Of a DNA stretch of 64,000 nt, positions 44,821 through 54,244 are shown one piece after another. The stretch's first letter is position 1, and the number at the start of each line of letters is the position of its first letter. Under the pieces are notes generated by a model. That model saw only the letters and a program-made list of their open reading frames with translations. It did not search any database and was not told where the DNA came from. Made by a program: the position numbers and the translations under genes. The DNA comes from Pseudomonadota bacterium (GTDB taxonomy: Bacteria > Desulfobacterota > Binatia > Binatales > Binataceae), in assembly GCA_021325025.1 (NCBI GenBank), contig JAJPHZ010000016.1, forward strand, positions 372,001-436,000, given 5' to 3'.

Positions 44821-45816
44821 TCAGCAGCCCAAGCCCAGGCTGAGTTGGGTGGACGGGCGCGCGGAAGCCGGTGCTTTTTCCTCGACACGTACGAACCCGT
44901 ACTTGCGCTTGATACGCTCGAACAGAATCTCCAACTGCTGGTCGTAGGCGCGCGGGCCGTAAGTGGAATTGCCGTATCGATTCCGCATCTGCTCACCCAA
45001 CTGGGGGAAATGCGCCTCGATAAAGGGCAGGAAGCGGCGTGCCGCTGCCGGCTTGAGGAACAGCGTGCGCCAGTGCACGTCCGCGGCGCCGTGGCGGCGC
45101 GCTGCCGCGACCACGTTCTCCACTGCGGGCGGACTGTCGGTGAGCCCCGGAATCACCGGCATTAGCAAGAGGTTGCAGCGGATACCCTCGGCGGCCAGCA
45201 CGCTCATCGCGCGCAGACGCAGTTCCGGGCGCGGCGCGCGCGGTTCCAGGATGCGTTGCAGGCGCCGATTGAGCGTTATTAGGGAGAAGTTCACCGACAG
45301 TTCGGAGCGCCCGTTAATCTTCTTGAGCAGGTCGAGGTCGCGCACCACCAGGTTGGACTTGGTGGTGATCGACAGCCGGATTCCACCGACCCGCGCAAAT
45401 ACTTCCAGCATCGAACGCGTCAGCCCGTAGGTGCGCTCGGCGGGCTGATAGGGATCAGTGGCGGTCCCGATTGCGATCGCATCGCGGCCAATTGGCGTGC
45501 GCGCCAGCGTCCGTTCCAGCACCTCGGCGGCCCGCCGCTTGACGAAGATGCGCCGCTCGAAGTCCATCGGGTCGCGCAACTCCAGGAACTCGTGCGTATA
45601 GCGCGCGTAGCAGTAGACGCATCCGAACTCGCAGCCGCGATACGGATTGATGGTCCACGCAAACGGCATCTGCGGATTGCTGCATCGGTTGAGGATCTGC
45701 CGCGCGCCCATCTCGATAAACTCCACCCCGCGCCGCGATTGCATATACGCAGGGGTCGCAGCGGTCTCTCCGCAGGTTTTCTGCTCGGGCGGCAGTAATG
45801 AAAAGGCAGGGGCCAT
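44821..45816 (-). CDS. radical SAM protein, SPL/Rv2578c-like
   Basis: A 331-residue radical SAM enzyme. The [4Fe-4S] motif CEFGCVYCYAR (C-x3-C-x2-C) is at about residues 62-72. NPYRGCEF upstream and IAIGTATDPYQPAE downstream are characteristic of the spore-photoproduct-lyase-related PA0069/Rv2578c family, whose physiological substrate is not settled. GLTRSMLEVF and an LSVNFSLITLNRRLQRILEPRAP stretch support the assignment. The stop codon abuts that of the MCE-like gene. Confidence 0.83.
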   Translation of the reverse strand: MAPAFSLLPPEQKTCGETAATPAYMQSRRGVEFIEMGARQILNRCSNPQMPFAWTINPYRGCEFGCVYCYARYTHEFLELRDPMDFERRIFVKRRAAEVLERTLARTPIGRDAIAIGTATDPYQPAERTYGLTRSMLEVFARVGGIRLSITTKSNLVVRDLDLLKKINGRSELSVNFSLITLNRRLQRILEPRAPRPELRLRAMSVLAAEGIRCNLLLMPVIPGLTDSPPAVENVVAAARRHGAADVHWRTLFLKPAAARRFLPFIEAHFPQLGEQMRNRYGNSTYGPRAYDQQLEILFERIKRKYGFVRVEEKAPASARPSTQLSLGLGC

Positions 45817-45967
45817 AGGCCTTGACTTTCGCTATTTTTTCGCTTTCGCCGTCTGCCTGTCAAGCTTTCGGCTCCGCCCGATCCGTAAGGGCCGGCAGTA
45901 AAGAGTGCTGGGACCGTTACAGAGAGATTCTGGGCGCCATTTTCCTTAAACGGGGCAAGCGCATACT

Positions 45968-47560
45968 TTGAACGGGTTGGCTGCTGTCACGGAAATCGGC
46001 GCGCCCGCTGCTGAAGTCAATCAGCACAAATGGCTGATTGCGATTGCGGTAATGCTGGGCACTCTGCTCGAGATCATCGACTCGTCGATCGTCAACGTGG
46101 CGCTCCCCCATATGCAGGGCAGCTTTTCGGCCAGCGTGGACGAGATTACCTGGGTGGTCACCAGCTATCTGGTCGCCAACGGCATCATGATTCCGCTCAC
46201 CGGTTGGATTTCGGCCCGCTTTGGACGCAAGCGCTATTTCCTGTTGTCGATGACCGCGTTCGTGATGGCTTCGGCGTGCTGCGGGGCGGCGCGCTCGCTG
46301 GACCAGATCGTCATCTTCCGGCTGATGCAGGGCTTTGCCGGGGCGGCGATGGTACCGTCGTCGCAGGCGATCATGATGGAGACCTTTCCGCCCGAAGAGC
46401 AGCAGATGGCGATGGCGACGTGGTCGATGGGGATGATGGTGGCGCCGGCGCTGGGCCCGACCCTGGGCGGATGGATCACCGACAACTTTTCATGGCGGTG
46501 GAACTTTTACGTCAACGTTCCGATTGGAATTGTCGCCACGCTGATGGTTTATACCTTTTTGGAGGACCCGGCCTACCTGCGCCCCAAAAAAGGCGGCCGC
46601 ATCGATTACCTGGGAATCGCGGCGCTGGCGGTGGGGCTGGGATTCATGCAGTTGATCTGCGACCGCGGCCAACGCGCCGATTGGTTTTCCTCAGCGTGGG
46701 TGGTTTATGCCACGGCGGCGTCGATCGGGGCCATGGTCATCTTCACCTGGCGCGAGCTGACCTTCCCCGATCCGGTGGTGGACGTGCGTATCCTGTTCAA
46801 TCCCACTTTTGCGGCGGTGGTGACGCTGGTGGTGGTGTTTAGTTTTGCGGTTTACGGCGCCAACCTGCTTAACCCCATCTTCCTGCAGGAATACCTGGGC
46901 TACACGGCGATGAAGGCGGGGCTGACGCTGTCGCCGCGGGCGCTGGCATCGTTGTGCGCCCTGCTACTGGTGGGACAATTGGCGCGCTTCGGCGTCAATA
47001 CGCGTCCGCTGATTCTGGCCTCGTTCATGTTGATGGCGGTATCGACCTGGTTGATGTCGCACTGGACGCTGCAGGTCAGTCCGTGGCAGGTGGTGGGGCC
47101 GGTGATGCTCAACGGTTTCGGCGGCGGCCTGCTCGGCCCGCAGCTATCCGCAATTTCGCTGACCACGGTGCCGCGCGAGCGGATGGGCTACGCCTCGAGC
47201 CTGTTCAATATGATGCGCAACACCGGTGCCGCCATCGGCATCTCGGTCCTGACCAGCATCCTGGTCGCCCGCGAGCAGATCCATCAGGCGCGCCTGGTCG
47301 AGCATTTCTCGGTCTTCGACGCCTGGCGGATCAGCCAGGCGCCGCCGCGCATGCCGGGCGGCCCGGCCTTCCATTTCCTCGCCCACACCGGCGGTCAGCG
47401 CCAGGGCCTGGCGATGATCTACGGGATGGTGCAGGCGCAGGCGGCGATTCTGTCGTTCAACGACATCTACCGGATGCTGTCACTGCTGGCGCTGACCGTG
47501 CTGCCGATTTACCTGGTGGTGCGCAAAGCGCCGATGAGCACTGCGCAGGCCGGCCATTAG
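45968..47560 (+). CDS. DHA2-family MFS multidrug transporter (EmrB/QacA type)
   Basis: A 530-residue, 14-helix drug:H+ antiporter. LEIIDSSIVNVALPHMQGSF is the DHA2 helix 1 motif with its membrane Asp; GWISARFGRKRYFLLS is motif A in loop 2-3; MMVAPALGPTLGGWITDNFSWRWNFYVNVPIG is motif C with the downstream conserved WRW-F. It would expel hydrophobic compounds from the cytoplasm. The start is TTG 45968. No EmrA-type adaptor adjoins it, so it may act alone. Confidence 0.9.
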   Translation: MNGLAAVTEIGAPAAEVNQHKWLIAIAVMLGTLLEIIDSSIVNVALPHMQGSFSASVDEITWVVTSYLVANGIMIPLTGWISARFGRKRYFLLSMTAFVMASACCGAARSLDQIVIFRLMQGFAGAAMVPSSQAIMMETFPPEEQQMAMATWSMGMMVAPALGPTLGGWITDNFSWRWNFYVNVPIGIVATLMVYTFLEDPAYLRPKKGGRIDYLGIAALAVGLGFMQLICDRGQRADWFSSAWVVYATAASIGAMVIFTWRELTFPDPVVDVRILFNPTFAAVVTLVVVFSFAVYGANLLNPIFLQEYLGYTAMKAGLTLSPRALASLCALLLVGQLARFGVNTRPLILASFMLMAVSTWLMSHWTLQVSPWQVVGPVMLNGFGGGLLGPQLSAISLTTVPRERMGYASSLFNMMRNTGAAIGISVLTSILVAREQIHQARLVEHFSVFDAWRISQAPPRMPGGPAFHFLAHTGGQRQGLAMIYGMVQAQAAILSFNDIYRMLSLLALTVLPIYLVVRKAPMSTAQAGH

Positions 47561-47604
47561 CAGGGTTGATGCAAAGGACTCGATCGCTCAATACTTGGGA
47601 TGAA

Positions 47605-48600
47605 TCAGGACGCAAACTCCGGCATCACCCGGGTGGCGAACATCTCGACCGCCTCGGGGCTGCCCAGTGCCAGCATGTAGTAGGTCATGTTGAACTCCTC
47701 GATTCGATAGCGCAGCTCGCGCTTGATCTCCTCGGGGGTGCCGATTAGCGACATCGGCAGGCGGCGCACTTCCTCCAAGTCCCTGATACCCGATGCCTCG
47801 CCCGCCGACTTCGCCATCGCATCGGCTTCGCTCTTGCTCGCCGACATCAGGACCAGCGGGAAGCCCGACAGCTCGATCGAGGCGGGGTCGCGGCCGGCGG
47901 CGCGGGCATAGTCGTGCAACTGGGCGATTTTCCGCTTGAGCCGGCGATTGTCGAACGCAGCCTGCTGGCTGGCCTCGATACTGCCCTGATAGACGGCGGC
48001 GATGAGGTTCATGATGTTGGCTTCGCGCCCGGCAACCTCAAGGACCTTCCTGCCCGAGCCGCCCATCATGATCGGCGGATGCGGTTTTTGAACCGGCTTG
48101 GGGAAGTTGCAGGCGCCGTCGATTTTGTAATAGCGCCCCTCAAAGCGTGCTTCCTCCTGGGTCCACATCGCCTTGAGTACCCTGATGCCCTCGTCCAGGC
48201 GCTCGATTCGCTCGGCATTGGTCCCAAAACCATAGCCGTAGTTTTCGAACTCCTCCAACTGCCATCCGGCGCCCAGCCCCGCGATCACCCGCCCGCCGCT
48301 GATGTTGTCGATGGTCGACAGCATCTTGGCCAGCAGCGGCGGATGGCGGAACTTCATCGGCGAGATGAACGGCACCAGGCGCACGCGTCTGGTGATGGCG
48401 GCAACCGCGGCCAGCGTCATATAGCATTCGATTTGCGGCTGCGCCGGGGTCCGCTCGAAGTTGAGAAAATTGGTGCGGGTGAACATGTGGTCGGCGACCG
48501 ATACCGAGTAAAAGCCCAGCGCTTCGGCGCGCTCCGCCCATGCCTTGGCGCGGTTGAAAGAGGCAATCGGCAGCCCCAGGTTGAACTTGATTTCCCGCAT
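47605..48600 (-). CDS. LLM-class F420-dependent oxidoreductase
   Basis: A 331-residue luciferase-like enzyme. Recognisable parts are FNLGLPIASFNRAKAWAERAEALGFYSVSVADHM, RLVPFISPMKFRHPPLLAKMLSTIDNISGGRVIAGLGAGW and PPIMMGGSGRKVLEVAGREANIMNL, matching the TIGR03619/03621 F420 groups. It is a paralogue of the enzyme encoded at 34594, with a different C-terminal region. It lies next to an acyl-CoA dehydrogenase on the same strand, pointing to catabolism of acyl or cyclic substrates. Confidence 0.82.
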   Translation of the reverse strand: MREIKFNLGLPIASFNRAKAWAERAEALGFYSVSVADHMFTRTNFLNFERTPAQPQIECYMTLAAVAAITRRVRLVPFISPMKFRHPPLLAKMLSTIDNISGGRVIAGLGAGWQLEEFENYGYGFGTNAERIERLDEGIRVLKAMWTQEEARFEGRYYKIDGACNFPKPVQKPHPPIMMGGSGRKVLEVAGREANIMNLIAAVYQGSIEASQQAAFDNRRLKRKIAQLHDYARAAGRDPASIELSGFPLVLMSASKSEADAMAKSAGEASGIRDLEEVRRLPMSLIGTPEEIKRELRYRIEEFNMTYYMLALGSPEAVEMFATRVMPEFAS

Positions 48601-48655
48601 TCGCTCGCTCCCCGCTATTTACAAAACGTAGGGAATCACGCCGGTCCGGCGCACG

Positions 48656-49837
48656 TCACTCCGACTTGGGCAGCGACAGGCCGCGCTGCGCGATGATGTT
48701 TTTCTGCACCTCGATGGTGCCCGCGGCAATGGTGGCTGCGATCTCGTGAATCCACTGATGCTCGATGCGGCCCTCCACCGGCGCCATCGGATCGCCCTGC
48801 GTGAGCTGGCCCGATGGCCCGATGATCTCCAGCCCCACCTGGCCCGCCAACTGCTCGACCAGAGTGTTGTGCACGCGCGCGATCGACCCCTCGATCGCGG
48901 GGACTTCGCCCTTGGCCTGCATCGAGATGGCGCGATAGTTGAGCAGCCGTGCCGCCTGGCATCGGCAGTACAAATCGGCCAGTTTGGCGCGCACCTCGGG
49001 ACGCTCCGAGAGCGGACGCCCGTCGACCACCGTGTTGCGCGCGTATTCGACCAGCATCTCGATCACGCGCGCCGTCTTGGCGTAGCGGGCGACGCCGACC
49101 CGCTCGAAGGACAGCCCTGCCACCACCATCATCCAGCCCTCGTTCTTGCCGCCCAGCAGGCAGTCGCGTGGGACCGCGACCTCGTCGAAAAAGACCTCGT
49201 TGAAGTCGCGCGGGCCCGCCATGCTGCGAATCGGGCGCACCGTGATGCCGCGGCTGCGCATATCCACCGCGAAGACCGAGATGCCCTTGTGCTTGGGCGC
49301 CTTCTGATCGGTGCGCGCCAGCAGCAGGCACCAGTCGGCGGGGAAGTCGGCATAGCTGGTCCAGATCTTCGAGCCGTTGATCACGAAATGATCGCCGGCG
49401 TCCTCGGCGCGGGTGCGCAGCGACGCGAGGTCGGAGCCGGCGCCGGGCTCGGAAAAGCCCTGGCACCAGATCACCTTGCCCGCCGCCATCGGGGGCAGGA
49501 AGCGCGCCTTTTGCTCGGGCGTGCCGAAACGCATGATCATCGGACCGATGTAATTGAGGTTCATGTATTGCGGCCCGCGCGGCTCGTCGTGCGCCCACAT
49601 CTCCTCGCGCACCACCGCCTGCATCCATTCGTTGGCCGCGCCGCCGCCGTACTCGCGCGGCCACGAGATCGTCAGCCATCCGCGCGCGGCCAGCTTCTCG
49701 CAGATTTGCCGGGTCAGCGCCGGCACGCGCTCGTCGTCGGAAAACAGCCCGCGCCACCAATCGGGCAGCTCAGCCTTCAGGAACGCCCTGACCTCTTCGC
49801 GGAACTGCTTTTCTTGGGGGCGGAAATCAAAGTCCAT
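48656..49837 (-). CDS. acyl-CoA dehydrogenase
   Basis: A 393-residue acyl-CoA dehydrogenase. FSEPGAGSDLASLRTRAEDAGDHFVINGSKIWTSYA is the FAD/substrate-binding middle domain; the C-terminal GTIEVQKNIIAQRGLSLP is the usual ending. The catalytic base is usually a Glu in the C-terminal domain and is not obvious by eye. It introduces the first double bond in acyl-CoA side-chain oxidation and passes electrons to ETF. GGAGG is 8 bases before the ATG at 49837. Transcribed ahead of the F420 oxidoreductase gene, 55 bases away. Confidence 0.85.
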   Translation of the reverse strand: MDFDFRPQEKQFREEVRAFLKAELPDWWRGLFSDDERVPALTRQICEKLAARGWLTISWPREYGGGAANEWMQAVVREEMWAHDEPRGPQYMNLNYIGPMIMRFGTPEQKARFLPPMAAGKVIWCQGFSEPGAGSDLASLRTRAEDAGDHFVINGSKIWTSYADFPADWCLLLARTDQKAPKHKGISVFAVDMRSRGITVRPIRSMAGPRDFNEVFFDEVAVPRDCLLGGKNEGWMMVVAGLSFERVGVARYAKTARVIEMLVEYARNTVVDGRPLSERPEVRAKLADLYCRCQAARLLNYRAISMQAKGEVPAIEGSIARVHNTLVEQLAGQVGLEIIGPSGQLTQGDPMAPVEGRIEHQWIHEIAATIAAGTIEVQKNIIAQRGLSLPKSE

Positions 49838-50029
49838 GGCGCCATCCTCCGAACCTTGGTCCGATTTCGCCCGGCCCTGCCGCCGGGGCACTGCGATTGT
49901 ACAAACATTCGCGTCACGGCGGGAATCGCCGCACGGATTGAGTCTTTAGCTCCATCCATGAGTTTTCGCTACAACTGCGCCATGCTTGTCAACGGTTGGA
50001 TTGTGCCGATGACATAATGGCCAGGCAGC

Positions 50030-52468
50030 GTGATTAAGTGTCCCAACTGCAGTTTCGACAACCTGGAGGGCAGCGCATACTGCGACGGTTGCGGCGCGGC
50101 GCTGGCCGATGTTTCGGCCCCAGCCGGCAACGCTGCGCCGCCGCCGGCCCGCGTCGTCGGCGGACGCTACCGCATCGAGCGCGAGCTGGGCGGCGGCGGG
50201 CAGAAGCAGATGTACCTGGCGGCCGACCTGCGCTTGAGCAACCGGCTGTGCGCGTTGGCCGAACTGACTCCCTCGGCGCGCGGCGCGCAGGCCGTGGCCG
50301 AGGGCCGGGCGACGTTCCGGCGCGAGGCGCAGACGCTGGCCGCGCTGAACAATTTCCATATCGTCCAGGTTTACGACTATTTGGACGAGGGCGGACGATG
50401 CTACCTGGTGGAAGAGTACGTAGGCGGTCAGACGCTGCAGCAGCGTATCGCCGGCCGCGGCCGCCTCGACGTCGCTGAGACGGTTGAAATCGCCCTGCAA
50501 ATCCTCGACGCCCTGGAGTATCTGCACGGACTTGTGCCGCCGTTGGTCCATCGCGACCTTAAGCCGGACAACGTGATGCTGGCGCCGGCCACCGGCGGCG
50601 CCGGGGTGGTCAAGCTGATCGACTTCGGCATCGCGCGCCATTTCCAGCCCCAGCGGGGGACTGTACACGGGACTCCCGGCTACGCCGCGCCCGAGCAGTA
50701 TCAGGGGATATCCGAACCGCGCACCGACCTTTATGCGCTGGGCGCAATTTTGCACTACGCGCTGTCTGGGCGCGATCCCCAGGACCAACCGCCGTTCAGC
50801 TTCCCGCCGCTGCATTCGCTGCGCGCGGACCTGCCCCAGGCGCTGTGCGCGCTGGTCGATCGGGCCCTGAGCATCGATCTTCAGCGCCGCCCGGCCAGCG
50901 CCGGCGAGTTCAAGGCCCGCCTGCAGGCGGCGGTTTCGGCCCCCGCGCCCGCTGCAAAAAAACCACCCTCTCAGCATCCGCCGGTTCTATTGCCCGCCGC
51001 GCCGACCGTGACGCTGCCTGCCGCGCCGCAGCCGCAACAGGCCCCCGCGCCAGCCCAGGTAGCGTCGCCATTCAGGATTGAATGGACCCCTGCCGAAGTC
51101 GTCTTCACCGCGGTGGAGCGCGGCGGCAGCGTCGAGCCGATAACCCTTACCGTGCGCAACATCGGACGCGGCAGGCTGGAGGCTCACGTCGATACCGATC
51201 GCCCCGACCTGGTGCGCGTGACACCCGGCCGCATCGCCGAAAATCAGGCCCATCTGAGGGTGCAAATCGATCCCTCGGCCGTAATGTGGGGGCATCGATA
51301 TCGCGCCAACCTGCGCCTCGTTCTTGATCATTCGGGCGCCACGGTCGCGATTCCCGTTGTGATTGAGGCCGCCGAGCAGCAGGCAATCCTCGACCGGGTG
51401 CGCAAGCTCGCCTCCGCTTCCCTCGCAACCGCCGCCGCTCTGGCGCTGAGCGGTGAAATCGTCGCGGCCGGTGCAGGCTTCACTCTGTCAGGGAGCTTGC
51501 AGGGCGCGGCGTCCGCGAGGCTGGCGCAGGCCGGCAACATCGTCGTCACGATGGGCCTGCTCGCGCTGCTGATCCTGGGGGTTGCCGCCAGACGGCGCGG
51601 GCGCCTGTCAAGCCTGCTCGTGGGTTTGATTGCAATCAGCGTCTTTCGCGCCGCAATTGCGGCGCTGTTTATCGACTACCTGATGTTGCCCGCGCTGATC
51701 GTTGCGCTGACCAGGGGCGGCGCAATCATATTGCGCCGCGCATGTATCAGAATGCTCGCCCGACAGGGTTTGGGGCTGAGGGCGCAAGCCGGGGCATTTC
51801 TCCTTTTGATGGCGCCGCCGGCGGCCGTCCTGACCGGCGCCGGTGCCTGGATGGCGGTGGTCGGCGTGCAGGCGCCCTCGGGGTCCGTGAATCCCTGGCC
51901 GCCGCAACCGCCGCCCAGCGTCGCGTCCAATCCCACTCCTGCACCGACACCATCGATGCCGCGCTATCGTGCCACGGTGCGGGCGCGGCGCACGCCGCTT
52001 GCCCCCGAACTGATTGAATCGGAGTTGCGCGGGCGTCTGGCTCTCGATGGCTTTGGCGATATCGGCGTCAGCGTCGATTCATCGGGGCGCGCCTACATCA
52101 GCGGCAGCGCCGCCGACTTCGAGCAGAAGCGCGAGATTGAACGCATCGCGCGCGGCGTGGCCGGAGTGCGATCGGTCATCTCGAGCCTGGACGTGCCCAA
52201 GGGATGGATGGGGGTGACGGTCAGGTCGGAAGCGGGCGGCGCGACGGTGACTTACGTGGCGCCTGGCAGTCCGGCGGACCACGCCGGCATCGCGGCTGGC
52301 GACGTGATTGTCGCCATCGACTCCGACCCGGTGCGCGATTACGCCGACTTCCATCGCGCCATCGAGACCAAGGCGGTCGGCCAGACGATAACGGTCGCAC
52401 TCAGACGCGGCGTTCAGGACATCGCGCTTGCGGTCAGGCTCGTGAAGAAAACCTTCCGACCCGGATAG
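50030..52468 (+). CDS. membrane Ser/Thr kinase-like protein with Zn-ribbon, BON and PDZ domains
   Basis: An 812-residue multidomain protein. Residues 4-21 form a zinc ribbon (CPNC...CDGC). The kinase domain (about 47-300) has HRDLKPDN (His174, Asp176) and LIDFG (Asp198). The usual beta-3 lysine position reads CALAEL, giving Ala77, while the glycine loop GGGGQKQMY carries Lys59, the arrangement seen in WNK kinases. Residues about 345-440 look like an Ig-like strand domain; several membrane helices follow (about 455-600). The C-terminus has a BON domain (about 650-715) and a PDZ domain (about 720-810, GWMGVTV...GSPADHAGIAAGDVIVAID). The start is GTG. Confidence 0.85.
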   Translation: MIKCPNCSFDNLEGSAYCDGCGAALADVSAPAGNAAPPPARVVGGRYRIERELGGGGQKQMYLAADLRLSNRLCALAELTPSARGAQAVAEGRATFRREAQTLAALNNFHIVQVYDYLDEGGRCYLVEEYVGGQTLQQRIAGRGRLDVAETVEIALQILDALEYLHGLVPPLVHRDLKPDNVMLAPATGGAGVVKLIDFGIARHFQPQRGTVHGTPGYAAPEQYQGISEPRTDLYALGAILHYALSGRDPQDQPPFSFPPLHSLRADLPQALCALVDRALSIDLQRRPASAGEFKARLQAAVSAPAPAAKKPPSQHPPVLLPAAPTVTLPAAPQPQQAPAPAQVASPFRIEWTPAEVVFTAVERGGSVEPITLTVRNIGRGRLEAHVDTDRPDLVRVTPGRIAENQAHLRVQIDPSAVMWGHRYRANLRLVLDHSGATVAIPVVIEAAEQQAILDRVRKLASASLATAAALALSGEIVAAGAGFTLSGSLQGAASARLAQAGNIVVTMGLLALLILGVAARRRGRLSSLLVGLIAISVFRAAIAALFIDYLMLPALIVALTRGGAIILRRACIRMLARQGLGLRAQAGAFLLLMAPPAAVLTGAGAWMAVVGVQAPSGSVNPWPPQPPPSVASNPTPAPTPSMPRYRATVRARRTPLAPELIESELRGRLALDGFGDIGVSVDSSGRAYISGSAADFEQKREIERIARGVAGVRSVISSLDVPKGWMGVTVRSEAGGATVTYVAPGSPADHAGIAAGDVIVAIDSDPVRDYADFHRAIETKAVGQTITVALRRGVQDIALAVRLVKKTFRPG

Positions 52469-52567
52469 TGGCGCGCGGCGCCATCGGTTTGACAACGCCG
52501 CCCCGGCAATCATAGCGTTCAGGCGGCGATTTTGAAGCCCGGTCCAATCGGCGCGGAGTGCGGTGCG

Positions 52568-53422
52568 ATGGCGTACAGCGAGATCATTTACAGCAAGGCG
52601 GATCGTGTGGCCACGATTACGCTCAACCGGCCGCAGGCCTACAACGCCTGGACGCCGACGATGAGCCGCGAGCTGCGCGACGCGCTGCGCGACGCCGACC
52701 ATGACGACGAGATCGGCGCGATCATCTTTACCGGCGCCGGCAAGGCGTTTTGCTCGGGCGCCGACATGGCGCTGGTGGGCAAGCGCGCCGCGTCTTCGGA
52801 TAAGCCGCCGGCCGGGGATGGCGGCGGCTCGCAACCGGCCCTTGCCAAGCCGCCGCGCCCGCCCGGGCTGCTGCCGTATCTGCGCGGCTTGCGCACGCCG
52901 ATAATCGGCGCGATCAACGGCGTCGCGGCGGGGATCGGCTTCACGATGCCGCTTTACTTCGACTTCCGCATCGCCGCGCACAGCGCCCGCATGGGGTCGA
53001 TCTTTTCCCGCCGTGGACTGACGATCGAAGACGCCACCGCTTACTTCCTGCCGCGACTGGTGGGGCTGGCCAACGCCGTCGACCTGATCGTCACCGGGCG
53101 CATGATCAGCGCCGAAGAGGCGCTCAAGATGGGCTATCTGCGCGAGGTGGTGCCCGACGACCAGTTGATGGCGCGCGCCAACGAACTTGCCCGTGACATC
53201 GCGCACAACTGCTCCGCGATCAGGATCGCGCAGTCGCGGCGCATGCTGTACGAGCATCTCAACAGCGATCTGGAGACGGTGCTGCGCGACGCCGACGAAA
53301 CCACGGCCTGGATGTACACGCTGCCCGATATCAAGGAGGGCGTTAAGGCGTTCGCCGAAAAGCGTGCGCCGCGCTTTACAACTCCCAAAACGCTGACCCG
53401 CAACAAGGATGCGGGCGGATGA
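52568..53422 (+). CDS. enoyl-CoA hydratase/isomerase family protein
   Basis: A 284-residue crotonase. IIYSKADRVATITLNRPQAYNAW starts the fold, IIFTGAGKAFCSGADM is the CoA/oxyanion segment, and PIIGAINGVAAGIGFTMPLYFDFRIAA is the family signature. A Ser/Pro/Gly-rich insert sits between the first and second signature (about residues 78-105). GGAG is 9 bases before the ATG at 52568. It heads a plus-strand group with an alpha/beta hydrolase and a cyclase-family protein. Confidence 0.85.
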   Translation: MAYSEIIYSKADRVATITLNRPQAYNAWTPTMSRELRDALRDADHDDEIGAIIFTGAGKAFCSGADMALVGKRAASSDKPPAGDGGGSQPALAKPPRPPGLLPYLRGLRTPIIGAINGVAAGIGFTMPLYFDFRIAAHSARMGSIFSRRGLTIEDATAYFLPRLVGLANAVDLIVTGRMISAEEALKMGYLREVVPDDQLMARANELARDIAHNCSAIRIAQSRRMLYEHLNSDLETVLRDADETTAWMYTLPDIKEGVKAFAEKRAPRFTTPKTLTRNKDAGG

Positions 53423-53448
53423 GCGGGCGGTTTTAGCGGAGGTCCGCG

Positions 53449-54216
53449 ATGCCAACGGCAAAGATCAACGGGATCGATCTCTACTACGAAACGCACGGCC
53501 AGGGACCCGCGATTGTGCTCGCCCACGGCGGCGGCGGCAGCCATCTGAGCTGGTGGCAGCAGGTTCCGGTGCTGTCCAGGACCCATCAGTGCGTCACCTT
53601 CGACCATCGCGGCTTCGGCCATTCGCGCGAAACTGCCGGCGGTCCGGGCGCCGGCGCGTTCGTCGCGGACCTGCGCGCGCTGCTTGACCATTTGGGAATC
53701 GAGCGGGCCGCGCTGGTGGGCCAGTCGATGGGCGGATGGACGGTGCTGGGCTTTGCCGCAACCTATCCCAATCGCACCCGCGCGCTGGTGTTGTGCGACA
53801 CCACGGCGGGAATGGACGACGCCGAGGTGCGCGCCGAGCAGGAGCGCATCGCACAGCGCGCTGCCGCGGGCCTGATTCCCAAGGCCTTCGCACCCGACTT
53901 CGCCGAGCGCGAGCCGGCCCTGCATTTCCTCTACAGCGAGATCAATCAACTCAACGACCTGCCGCCCAAGCTGCTGGCCGGACTGTTCGGCCTGCGCTTC
54001 TCGCCCGAGCCTGTGGTCAAGCATCGCATTCCGACGCTGCTGGTGTGGGGCGATCAGGATCTGCTGATCCCGGCCGCCGCGATGGAACTGATGAAACGGC
54101 GCGTGCCGCACGCGCGCACCGCGCTGGTGCCCGGCGCGGGCCATTCCGTGTATTTCGAAAAGGGGCGCGAATTCAATTCCATCCTGTTGGATTTCCTGCA
54201 CAGCCTGGCGGCCTAG
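53449..54216 (+). CDS. alpha/beta hydrolase
   Basis: A 255-residue alpha/beta-hydrolase fold protein. The nucleophile elbow is GQSMGGW (Ser93), the oxyanion loop is HGGGGSHLSW, the acid is in LLVWGDQDLLIP, and the His in PGAGHSVYFEKG. These resemble C-C or ester hydrolases of ring-cleavage pathways; the exact bond is not deducible. It lies 26 bases after the enoyl-CoA hydratase gene and 28 before the cyclase-family gene. Confidence 0.87.
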   Translation: MPTAKINGIDLYYETHGQGPAIVLAHGGGGSHLSWWQQVPVLSRTHQCVTFDHRGFGHSRETAGGPGAGAFVADLRALLDHLGIERAALVGQSMGGWTVLGFAATYPNRTRALVLCDTTAGMDDAEVRAEQERIAQRAAAGLIPKAFAPDFAEREPALHFLYSEINQLNDLPPKLLAGLFGLRFSPEPVVKHRIPTLLVWGDQDLLIPAAAMELMKRRVPHARTALVPGAGHSVYFEKGREFNSILLDFLHSLAA

Positions 54217-54244
54217 ATGCCGCGCAAATTTGGGAGCAACGACG

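Noticed and set aside
48746-50017. A 423-codon plus-strand frame
   Set aside because: Antisense to the acyl-CoA dehydrogenase gene; shadow composition.
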